Assembly: GCA_000989305.1 (NCBI GenBank)
Contig: LBTB01000007.1
Coordinates: forward strand, 1 to 32,329
DNA from: Candidatus Shapirobacteria bacterium GW2011_GWF2_37_20
GTDB lineage: Bacteria; Patescibacteriota; Microgenomatia; UBA12405
DNA length: 32,329 nucleotides
Reading direction: 5' to 3'
The notes below the pieces were generated by a model, which saw only the letters and a list, made by a program, of their open reading frames with translations, was not told the origin of the DNA and searched no databases. Below are positions 1 through 7,117 of this stretch, in pieces; positions within the stretch are counted from its first letter, which is position 1; each line of letters opens with the position of its first letter. Position numbers and translations under genes: made by a program.

Positions 1-18
1 TCAAAGCAAAAAGGTAGT

Positions 19-141
19 TTAAGGCTTCAGAATCATTTCTTTTCCACAACAGACCAAGGTTCCACCGCCAACCCGAGTTACGCTCACTTCATTTTTGCAA
101 ACCGTACAAAAATATTTTTCTCCAATTTTTTTTACTGCCAT
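19..141 (-). CDS. Desulforedoxin-like 40-aa protein
   Basis: Read from the minus strand: MAVKKIGEKYFCTVCKNEVSVTRVGGGTLVCCGKEMILKP*. CxxC...GGGxLxCCGxxM matches the desulforedoxin pattern. Too short for the supplied ORF track. Confidence 0.75.
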   Translation of the reverse strand: MAVKKIGEKYFCTVCKNEVSVTRVGGGTLVCCGKEMILKP

Positions 142-169
142 AATCAATTATAACCCGTATAATACTAAT

Positions 170-316
170 ATGAGTGAAACCCAACCAATGTCCGATTCCG
201 CCAAGGCCGAAGCTATTAAAAAGTTAATCAATAAGATTCAGGGTATGGATGACACAAACACTCCCACCGTTGAACCAACTGCACCAACTACTCCCTTAAG
301 CCCTATCGATAAGTAA
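170..316 (+). CDS. Small hypothetical protein, 48 aa (MSETQPMSDSAKAEAIKKLINK...)
   Basis: Internal ATG at 170, six nt after TATAAT (158-163). Start preferred over the ORF-track start at 95. Confidence 0.45.
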   Translation: MSETQPMSDSAKAEAIKKLINKIQGMDDTNTPTVEPTAPTTPLSPIDK

Positions 317-905
317 AAAATTCTTTTTCCAACTCCCTTATCTCTTTTTTATCTAATTTAAAATCTTCCCTTGTCTTGCCAAAGTTTCCCGGGGAGGTGG
401 ATCGCTGTCTGTCAACCTCGTACATTAATATTGCCGCAGTCACAGATATGTTCAAGCTCTGCACCATTCCTTTCATGGGGATATATACTTTCACATCCGC
501 CCCTTTAATTGCTTCTTCTGATAAGCCCCGATGTTCGTTTCCCAGCACTATCGCTATCTTTTTCCCTAAATATCTATTGTCGGAAATCTTTTTCGCTTCT
601 TTGTCCAATACCGTTGCATAAATTTTGTATCCGTCTTTTTTCAATTCCTGATAGCACTCGTCAATATTTTTAAATATTTTAAAGCTCAACCACTTATTAG
701 CACTACTCGATGAAGCCTTGCCAATCCTTTTTGGGTTAATTATTTTCTCTTTAGAGTAAACCAAATATATTTTTTGAAAACCAAAAGCATCTGCTGTCCT
801 CCATACTGCGGCTGCATTATGTGGATCAGCAATATTCTCCAAAACAATCACCCCCTCCTGTCTATTATTTATTATTTTTTTAATTTTTTCCTGTCTTGTT
901 GTCAT
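303..905 (-). CDS. TrmH/SpoU-family RNA 2'-O-methyltransferase
   Basis: VLENIADPHNAAAVWRTADAFGF, IAIVLGNEHRGLSEEA and YIPMKGMVQSLNISVTAAILMYE are SpoU motifs. Start refined to ATG at 905 (MTTRQEK). Confidence 0.9.
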   Translation of the reverse strand: MTTRQEKIKKIINNRQEGVIVLENIADPHNAAAVWRTADAFGFQKIYLVYSKEKIINPKRIGKASSSSANKWLSFKIFKNIDECYQELKKDGYKIYATVLDKEAKKISDNRYLGKKIAIVLGNEHRGLSEEAIKGADVKVYIPMKGMVQSLNISVTAAILMYEVDRQRSTSPGNFGKTREDFKLDKKEIRELEKEFFTYR

Positions 906-910
906 TTTTA

Positions 911-1156
911 TTAATAAAGCATAAGGGCGTTTATGTCCGTCCACGTATGAGCTTCATTTGTTGATATTTTTCTAACGACTATCTCCGCCGTATGTCCTAG
1001 ATATTCATTATGGCTTTCGACAGTATTCAAAGCCACTCTTCTGTAAATTCCGGTCATTTCTTCTGCCGGTGTTTTATATAAAATTTTTTCGCACTCAGGA
1101 CAGAAGACTAAAAATCTGACATTATTCTCAATTTCTATAGTTATAAATTTTGTCAC
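911..1156 (-). CDS. Hypothetical 81-aa protein
   Basis: GTG start directly abuts the TAA of the upstream DUF4342 ORF, suggesting coupling. Confidence 0.5.
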   Translation of the reverse strand: MTKFITIEIENNVRFLVFCPECEKILYKTPAEEMTGIYRRVALNTVESHNEYLGHTAEIVVRKISTNEAHTWTDINALMLY

Positions 1157-1411
1157 TTATGTTCTTTTAACCCTAAGCGTACATTCAGTCAGAAGTGCCG
1201 CAATGGCACCTACTGCCGCCAAAGGGGGGAGCAGGGCCGCTCCAATAATTCCCACTGTCAGTGGTAGTACCAAGATTACTTTCCCTTTTTTGTTTTCAAT
1301 CGTAATTTCTCGGACATTACCCTCCTTGATCAACTCCTTAATTTTTTTAAGTAATTCCTCTCCACTAACCTTAAAAGAATCTTCCTTGACCTTTTTAGTT
1401 TTTGTTTTCAT
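1157..1411 (-). CDS. DUF4342-like protein
   Basis: EDSFKVSGEELLKKIKELIKEGNVREITIENKKGKVILVLPLTVGIIGAALLPPLAAVGAIAAL resembles DUF4342. Confidence 0.75.
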   Translation of the reverse strand: MKTKTKKVKEDSFKVSGEELLKKIKELIKEGNVREITIENKKGKVILVLPLTVGIIGAALLPPLAAVGAIAALLTECTLRVKRT

Positions 1412-1453
1412 GGTCTATTTTACCTCTAAAATCTAAAATCACCTTTCCTGTCT

Positions 1454-1978
1454 CTACTTTCCATATTTTTCCTCATACCTTTCCTTCATCGAATACACAC
1501 ACCCACAAAAAAACTGTTTATAAAATCCGCTGGTTTTCAAATCACAACATATTTCTTTTGGCTTCCAAAACTTTACCTTATATTTTTTAGCTATATTTTC
1601 GGCAATTTTTTCTATTTTTTCCTGATCCTGATATTCGCTTGTTACCAGTGTTGAGGAAAAAGTGTCAAAACCCTTTTCTGCCGCATATTTTCCCGTCGCC
1701 CCCAGTCTTAAATTCCAACATTTTATACATCTGTTTGGTTTTTGTGTATCATCACCGACTTTCTCGAAATACTCTCTTGGTTTCCAGTTAGGAATGATAA
1801 TTTTAATTCCACTCTCTGACGCTACTTTCTGCATCGCCTTCAGCCTGGTACTATATTCTGCCCTTGGGTGAATATTGGGGTTGTAATAAAAGATAGTTAC
1901 CTCAAAATAATTTTCCCTTGCTGATTCCAAAAATTTTAGGGCACAATCTGCACAACAAGCGTGTAGTAATAATTTCAT
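1454..1978 (-). CDS. queH: Epoxyqueuosine reductase QueH-like (DUF208)
   Basis: LLLHACCADCALKFLE, YYNPNIHPRAEYSTRL, and conserved Cys (NRCIKCWNLRL; FFCGCVYS). Confidence 0.85.
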   Translation of the reverse strand: MKLLLHACCADCALKFLESARENYFEVTIFYYNPNIHPRAEYSTRLKAMQKVASESGIKIIIPNWKPREYFEKVGDDTQKPNRCIKCWNLRLGATGKYAAEKGFDTFSSTLVTSEYQDQEKIEKIAENIAKKYKVKFWKPKEICCDLKTSGFYKQFFCGCVYSMKERYEEKYGK

Positions 1979-1982
1979 AGTC

Positions 1983-1988
1983 TATAAT
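1983..1988 (+). promoter_or_regulatory. -10 box (TATAAT) 6 nt upstream of ATG 1995
   Basis: Perfect TATAAT followed by tgattcATG; spacing implies a leaderless mRNA. Confidence 0.5.
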
Positions 1989-1994
1989 TGATTC

Positions 1995-2288
1995 ATGAAG
2001 AAAAAAACAAAAAAAATAGCTACCCCCTATACCAGAAAAGACATACTGGCAGTGGGTTTAATCATCTTTTTTTCTTTGCTTATTCTATCAGCTTTGGCTT
2101 ATTGGAAAATTTCCCCCTCAACTTACCGTGAATTTGACACTACTTGTCAACACTTCTCTTATGAAGATTGCATGCGTTGGTTTTATAACACCAAACCCTA
2201 TTTCACTAAAGTCTCCCTTGGCGGTCTCATCCTGGCTGTTCTTGCTTTAATCACTACCCTGGTTTTCTATTTTCGAAAAAAGAAATAA
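1995..2288 (+). CDS. Small membrane protein with two predicted TM segments
   Basis: 97-aa ORF with two hydrophobic stretches. Confidence 0.6.
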   Translation: MKKKTKKIATPYTRKDILAVGLIIFFSLLILSALAYWKISPSTYREFDTTCQHFSYEDCMRWFYNTKPYFTKVSLGGLILAVLALITTLVFYFRKKK

Positions 2289-2290
2289 AT

Positions 2291-2377
2291 TGGCGGAGGG
2301 TAGAGGATTTGAACCTCTGCGGGATTGCTCCCACACGCTTTCGAAGCGAGCGCCATAAACCACTCGGCCAACCCTCC
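2291..2377 (-). tRNA. tRNA-Ser(CGA), CCA encoded
   Basis: Reverse complement GGAGGGTTGGCCGAGTGG...TTCGAAA...GGTTCAAATCC...ACCCTCCGCCA; acceptor GGAGGGT/ACCCTCC. Confidence 0.9.
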
Positions 2378-2389
2378 ATTGAAAAATGT

Positions 2390-2460
2390 GCGCCTACTGA
2401 GAATCGAACTCAGATCAACGGTTCCGCAAACCGCTATTCTATCCGTTAAACTATGGGCGC
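2390..2460 (-). tRNA. tRNA-Arg(GCG), CCA not encoded
   Basis: Reverse complement GCGCCCATAGTTTAACGGATAGAATAGCGGTTTGCGGAACCGTTGATCTGAGTTCGATTCTCAGTAGGCGC. Cloverleaf folds with anticodon loop TTGCGGA and one C:A acceptor mismatch. Confidence 0.85.
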
Positions 2461-2478
2461 AAGCTGTTGAATTATACC

Positions 2479-3027
2479 TTAATTACCCTTTTTTGTCCCT
2501 TCGCGATCCTCAAGGGGCAAACGGGCGGCAAACCACTTCGTTAATCTGTCCACAAAAGTCGGAGATGATTCCAACATGGGAATTCTCTTAATCACAATTT
2601 CTTTTAATTTCTCCTGATCTTTAGGATCGATAACCAGAGAAATTTGTTGAGGAAAACGCAAGCTGGTTCCAAAACAAATTGTTTCGTTTGACAAAGATTT
2701 TTTAAACCAAAATCTTTTTAAAACTGCCCATTCATAACGCAATTCACCAAAATACAGTCCTCTGTTCGTTAATTTATTTTTCACGGTTCCCGGAGGCACC
2801 GAAGACAAAGCATAGGCTAAAAATAATACAGAAATTAAGGCCATTATTAAAAAAAATTCTTTAATGAAGATTAAAATCACTGAAACCAAAATTAAAATAG
2901 CTACCGCTGTTACCCAAAAATCTTTGGTTTTTCTTTGATAAGCTCTCTCCGGGGCACTCCACTCAAAAAGAACCTTTTCTTCGTTTAAATCCACTGACTC
3001 ATTTTCTGGTATTTTGTCCACTTCCAT
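2479..3027 (-). CDS. Hypothetical membrane protein, two TM helices
   Basis: 182-aa ORF with a long central hydrophobic region. Confidence 0.65.
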   Translation of the reverse strand: MEVDKIPENESVDLNEEKVLFEWSAPERAYQRKTKDFWVTAVAILILVSVILIFIKEFFLIMALISVLFLAYALSSVPPGTVKNKLTNRGLYFGELRYEWAVLKRFWFKKSLSNETICFGTSLRFPQQISLVIDPKDQEKLKEIVIKRIPMLESSPTFVDRLTKWFAARLPLEDREGTKKGN

Positions 3028-3081
3028 TGAAATAATGATAAAGCATTTGGTTTAAATTTGATATACTTGTGGAGTCTTTTT

Positions 3082-3169
3082 GGAAGGGTGCGCCGAATGG
3101 TAAGGCACGGGTTTGCTAAACCCGCGTCTCGTAAGAGGCATGGGGGTTCGACTCCCCCCCCTTCCGCCA
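3082..3169 (+). tRNA. tRNA-Ser(GCU), CCA encoded; integration target
   Basis: GGAAGGG...CGGGTTTGCTAAACCCG...GGGGGTTCGACTCCCCC CCCTTCC G CCA; anticodon GCT, long variable arm. Confidence 0.93.
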
Positions 3170-3273
3170 AAGGGTCAAAGTTCTAGACGACCCCAGTGGT
3201 ATACCATATTTTCTCTAACCTACCTTAATTTATTCTTAATTTTCAACATTTTTCGCTAAAATAGCCTGTAATA
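3163..3273 (+). repeat. Left boundary repeat (attL-like)
   Basis: 23-bp identical core, then about 85 bp of diverged similarity to 22565-22650, including gtggtata and tagcctRtaata. Confidence 0.75.
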
Positions 3274-3376
3274 AAGAAAAACAAAGATGGTCTAAAAATA
3301 TAATTAATTAGCGAATTAATTTAAGTTAACAACCTGTAAATAGAGGTTTAATTGAGTCCAGAGCGAAGAGCCATCA

Positions 3377-3661
3377 TTATTTTTTACACCAAGTTGTATC
3401 CATATAATTTGAAGCAACACACTTACAATATCTAAACATTTCCCAATTTTCATCTTGATTCATTTGGATATGTCCAGCAAAAAATACTTCGGACCTTTGG
3501 TTTAAACAATCCTCAAATTTAACTCTTTCATTCACCACTTCTCTTTGTAAATTTACCCAATATTTTATATTGTCACCACCATAGGTCAAATATCCTGATA
3601 GCTGTAAAAATAAGTATGTAATAATGATACCGCTTATAAAACTAATAAATATTTTTTTCAT
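3377..3661 (-). CDS. Small membrane-anchored or secreted Cys-containing protein
   Basis: N-terminal hydrophobic segment; good Shine-Dalgarno (AAAGGAG-7nt-ATG) on the minus strand. Confidence 0.6.
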   Translation of the reverse strand: MKKIFISFISGIIITYLFLQLSGYLTYGGDNIKYWVNLQREVVNERVKFEDCLNQRSEVFFAGHIQMNQDENWEMFRYCKCVASNYMDTTWCKK

Positions 3662-3767
3662 TTGTTTACTCCTTTTTTGGTTTTTTTATAAAATATTAAT
3701 AAGTTACTCTCAGTTAACAAAATTGAATGATTATATTATTATGAACTATTTTGAAAAGATGTTTACT

Positions 3768-5093
3768 CTAATTCTTGATACTAAGTACCTTGTTATGAAG
3801 TAAAAACCTAGTTTTAATTGCCAACAGAATTTTTATCCTATCTTCAGCCGATCCCGCCTTAAGAACATGGAGTAAATATTCTTTAGCTGTATTTCGATCA
3901 AGAGGATCTTTTTGAGGATAGTCGAATTGATTTAAATTTCCAGCTAAAAATTCTTGATGAAGCACCTCACCCCTAAGGGAGTGAAATCTTTCAATTTCAT
4001 CCTTTAGTTGGCTAGTTAATAATTTTTCGTCTAATTTAATTTCATCAATATGAGCTATCAATTGTTGGATTAAATCTTCCTCGGTAATATATGGTTCGTC
4101 GCAGTCATAATCGACATGTCTACCACAGTGGTAGTAGATATATTTTCGAACACTACCGTATTTTGATTTTTTATATTTTTCTTCCGCCGTTATCCATTCT
4201 CCACAACTGCCGCATTTACATAACCCCCTAAAAGGAAATAGTTTTTTATTCCATTCCTTTGGTGGAACGTATAGTTGTTTTTGAGCTTTCTCAAAAATTT
4301 CCCTAGTAATTAATGGCTCATGATTTCCGTGGTAAATTGTTCCCCCAAATTCAAACTCTCCGTAATAATAGGTATTTTTTAATAGTTTATAAATTTTACT
4401 TAATGCCAGTGGTTTACCAGATCTAGTGGTAAAACCAATTTTATCCAGCCATATTTTTATTACTCTGCCACTTTGACCTTTATTGGCCACTCGATCAAAT
4501 ATCTGTTTAACAATTGGTGACCTTTCCTTATCAATTTCGACATAACTAATCCGGTTGTAACTCATAACATTTAAATATCCCAGTGGTGCAATATTTGGTC
4601 TCCATCCAGCTTCGCATTTGGCTTTCATGCCTCTTTTAACATTGATACCCCGGTTATCATTTTCCAGTTTAGCTTGAGAACAGAGAATCATGAGTAAAAA
4701 TTTTTCATTGGGATTGTTGGAAAAAGATTGAGAATATGTCCTAATCGTTTGTAATTTTCCCTGATCCATCAAATCGACCAGAGTACCCAGGTCGCCAGCA
4801 TTTCGACTTAATCTGTCAGGGGCCCAGGTAAGAATGGCGTTGAAAATACCATTTTTAATATCTATTAATAGTTGATTAAAAACTGGCCTTAGCCCTGAAG
4901 ATTTAGCAGAGTGACTTTCTTGGCGGATTTCTTTAATAAATAAAGTCTCTCTTTCTGCCAGGGTTTTCATCTCATTTATTTGAGATTCGATTGACATGGC
5001 TTGCCGTTCGTCAGATTCCGATGATTTTCGGGCGTAAAGACAATAGACAATATCATCTTTTTGCTGGACAGTTCCACTCTTTTTATTAGTCAT
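3768..5093 (-). CDS. Large serine recombinase / site-specific integrase
   Basis: YARKSSESDERQAMSIESQI (resolvase N-terminus with Ser), WAPDRLSRNAGDLGTLVDLMD, LLKNTYYYGEFEFGGTIYHGNHEPLI (recombinase domain), and zinc ribbon CKCGSCGEWITAEEK...YYHCGRHVDYDCDE. Confidence 0.93.
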   Translation of the reverse strand: MTNKKSGTVQQKDDIVYCLYARKSSESDERQAMSIESQINEMKTLAERETLFIKEIRQESHSAKSSGLRPVFNQLLIDIKNGIFNAILTWAPDRLSRNAGDLGTLVDLMDQGKLQTIRTYSQSFSNNPNEKFLLMILCSQAKLENDNRGINVKRGMKAKCEAGWRPNIAPLGYLNVMSYNRISYVEIDKERSPIVKQIFDRVANKGQSGRVIKIWLDKIGFTTRSGKPLALSKIYKLLKNTYYYGEFEFGGTIYHGNHEPLITREIFEKAQKQLYVPPKEWNKKLFPFRGLCKCGSCGEWITAEEKYKKSKYGSVRKYIYYHCGRHVDYDCDEPYITEEDLIQQLIAHIDEIKLDEKLLTSQLKDEIERFHSLRGEVLHQEFLAGNLNQFDYPQKDPLDRNTAKEYLLHVLKAGSAEDRIKILLAIKTRFLLHNKVLSIKN

Positions 5094-5138
5094 TGGTAAT
5101 GACTATACCGCAGTTTTGACTAAAGTCCAGATGATGAA

Positions 5139-5516
5139 TTATTCGGTTATCATTTTATCCCCCGGTTTAGGATTTTCGTTTAATATAAAATTAACACCAA
5201 AAGGTACTTTTGAAGATTCGTGAGAGGAAGTATTTATAATGATATTTTTTTCTCTATAAGCCTGATGGTGATGTTTAAGCCAAAAAATTATGGCCGTTAA
5301 ATTTCCCTCTTTAATTTTTTTTATTAATTGAGATTCAGCTAAATCATTTATAAAATTAGTTCCATTGCCCAATACAACATTGGATTTTTTTCTAAATTTT
5401 TCATTTTCTTTTCGCCAGCGGTAGTAGGTTGCTCGACTAATACCAGCCTGTTGGCAAGCAATTTGAACTATGGGTGTAGTTTTTAAGCATTTAATTACTT
5501 TTCTTTTATTTCTCAT
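5139..5516 (-). CDS. HTH protein resembling phBC6A51-type small terminase subunits
   Basis: IACQQAGISRATYYRWRKENEKF HTH followed by AIIFWLKHHHQAYREK. Confidence 0.6.
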   Translation of the reverse strand: MRNKRKVIKCLKTTPIVQIACQQAGISRATYYRWRKENEKFRKKSNVVLGNGTNFINDLAESQLIKKIKEGNLTAIIFWLKHHHQAYREKNIIINTSSHESSKVPFGVNFILNENPKPGDKMITE

Positions 5517-6843
5517 CTAATATTGCCTTAAACCCAGTTAAATTTTCCCAGCGTTTTTTAATAACTTCGACGTAAGCTGGACATTTTTCCATAACAAAGC
5601 AACGCCGTTTCATTTTGGTGGCGGCAATTAAGGTGCTGCCACTACCACCAAAAGGTTCAATGATTAAATCACTCCTTTTGGTTAAGACTTTTATATAGGG
5701 GATTAGTATTTCAAGGGGCTTTGTTCCAAAAACTACTCCCTGTCCGGAACTGGCCTCGTCCGAAGCTTTATATTCGATAAAGTCTGTCGGCTGATACTTT
5801 TTACCCTTGTCATATCCTTCCCATTGAGGACTTCCTTTAATAGCAAAAAGGGCGGTTTCATATTCCTCCTGAAGACCTTCTGTTTCCTCCTCTAAATTAA
5901 ACTCAATATCGGTGTCCGGAGAGGCTCCGACCATGGCAATGTCGTGTTTTGAGAAAAATTTGTATTTGGCAGAAAAGCCCTGGCTGCGGTTTGGAAGATG
6001 CCAAACGAGCATATTTTTTACTCGCCAATACTTCTCCATTTCGGCCCAAATGATTCTGAGGTTTTTCCAGTTTTCATAAACGATTATGGAGAAGTTTTCC
6101 TTTTGAATTTTGGCAATATTAGCCATCCATAATTCAGTGAAATTTTCGGGGAGTGAATCGGTGCCAAGGTATTTACGGTTTTGTTTTTGACCAAAGCCTT
6201 TTGTTGGTTGTCCATCCCTCTTTTTATCTTTTAGATAATTCAAAAGATAAGGTGGGTCGGTAAAGCACATATCGGCTTTTTCATCACTCATTAATTTCAA
6301 AACATCCTCTTCTTTGGTTGAGTCGCCAACCATGAGCTTGGAATCACCTAATAGCCAAATGTCACCCTCTTTGGTATTAACTTCGTCAACTCCTGCTTTC
6401 TCTAAAGCTTTTTTTAAATTAAATTCTTCGGGAATATCTTCGATGTTAAAAATTTCGTCAAGATCTTCGGAATTAAAGCCGATATCTTTTAAAATATTTT
6501 CATCAAATTCTGCCAGTAACTTTAAATCAAATTCACCGGTGTTTTTATTTAAACGAAGATTTAGCTCTTTTTCCTTGTCGATGTCCGGGATATCAACATA
6601 AATTACCGGGACTTCCATAAAACCCAACTGTTTGGCAGCAAATAATCTGAAGTTACCGCCAATGATAATATTTTTTCTTTCAGGAGCAGAATTGGCAATA
6701 ATCGGATCAACTAATCCAAACCGTTTAATACTCTCCTTAAGATTGTTGGTCTGTTCCTTCGACCAACGCCTGGGGTTGTAATCGGGGGAAATTAAATCAT
6801 TAACACTTACTTTTACTGTTTTTATTTCATTTGAGTCAATCAT
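5506..6843 (-). CDS. ParB-like N-terminal domain fused to DNA N4/N6 methyltransferase
   Basis: PDYNPRRWSKEQTNNLKESIKRFGLVDPIIAN...IIIGGNFRLFAAKQLG (ParB-like), CFTDPPYLLNY (motif IV), IIEPFGGSGSTLIAATKMKRRCFVME (motif I). Start refined to ATG 6843 downstream of TTTAGGAG. Confidence 0.88.
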   Translation of the reverse strand: MIDSNEIKTVKVSVNDLISPDYNPRRWSKEQTNNLKESIKRFGLVDPIIANSAPERKNIIIGGNFRLFAAKQLGFMEVPVIYVDIPDIDKEKELNLRLNKNTGEFDLKLLAEFDENILKDIGFNSEDLDEIFNIEDIPEEFNLKKALEKAGVDEVNTKEGDIWLLGDSKLMVGDSTKEEDVLKLMSDEKADMCFTDPPYLLNYLKDKKRDGQPTKGFGQKQNRKYLGTDSLPENFTELWMANIAKIQKENFSIIVYENWKNLRIIWAEMEKYWRVKNMLVWHLPNRSQGFSAKYKFFSKHDIAMVGASPDTDIEFNLEEETEGLQEEYETALFAIKGSPQWEGYDKGKKYQPTDFIEYKASDEASSGQGVVFGTKPLEILIPYIKVLTKRSDLIIEPFGGSGSTLIAATKMKRRCFVMEKCPAYVEVIKKRWENLTGFKAILDEK

Positions 6844-6850
6844 AAAAAAA

Positions 6851-6904
6851 CTCCTAAATTTATAATCTGCCGACTGACTATCGGTAGTTACCATTTTTTA
6901 GGAG
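6851..6904 (-). promoter_or_regulatory. Structured 5' leader that may sequester the RBS of the ParB-MTase gene
   Basis: On the minus strand CTCCTAAA (6904-6897) can pair with TTTAGGAG (6858-6851), the latter containing the SD. An inner hairpin CCGA..TCGG lies between, and seven T precede the ATG. Confidence 0.45.
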
Positions 6905-7103
6905 CCGTAACATTTTTGACTCATCTCTCATAAGAGACAAGATAATAATAGCATAAGGAAAATATAAATCAAGCGGTAAATTCCATTATAAGTGATAACC
7001 CTTATAATCTTTTTGACAATATTTTGAATATTTTGCCTATTAAAAGAGTAAATATTTAATCCAATATTTTTTCTTTGTTTCAAGATTTTTATCTTTCGGG
7101 CGG

Positions 7104-7109
7104 TATAAT
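7104..7109 (+). promoter_or_regulatory. -10 box of hsdM, leaderless architecture
   Basis: TATAAT 8 nt before ATG 7118; no SD seen in the gap. Confidence 0.5.
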
Positions 7110-7117
7110 CAAAATAT

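Noticed and set aside
376-621. 81-aa plus-strand ORF
   Set aside because: Fully antisense to the well-supported TrmH-family gene; composition looks like a shadow frame.
1203-1871. Plus-strand ORFs 1203-1436, 1402-1590 and 1662-1871
   Set aside because: Antisense to the DUF4342 and QueH-like genes; no motifs.
2325-2591. 88-aa plus-strand ORF
   Set aside because: Runs through two tRNA genes and the end of a real gene.
2985-3170. 61-aa minus-strand ORF
   Set aside because: Overlaps tRNA-Ser(GCU) almost entirely; translated tRNA complement.
6314-6601. 95-aa ORF antisense to the ParB-MTase gene
   Set aside because: Ser/Lys-rich shadow frame opposite a strong CDS. The antisense ORFs inside hsdM, hsdS, hsdR, the 852-aa gene and the RSH gene were rejected for the same reason.
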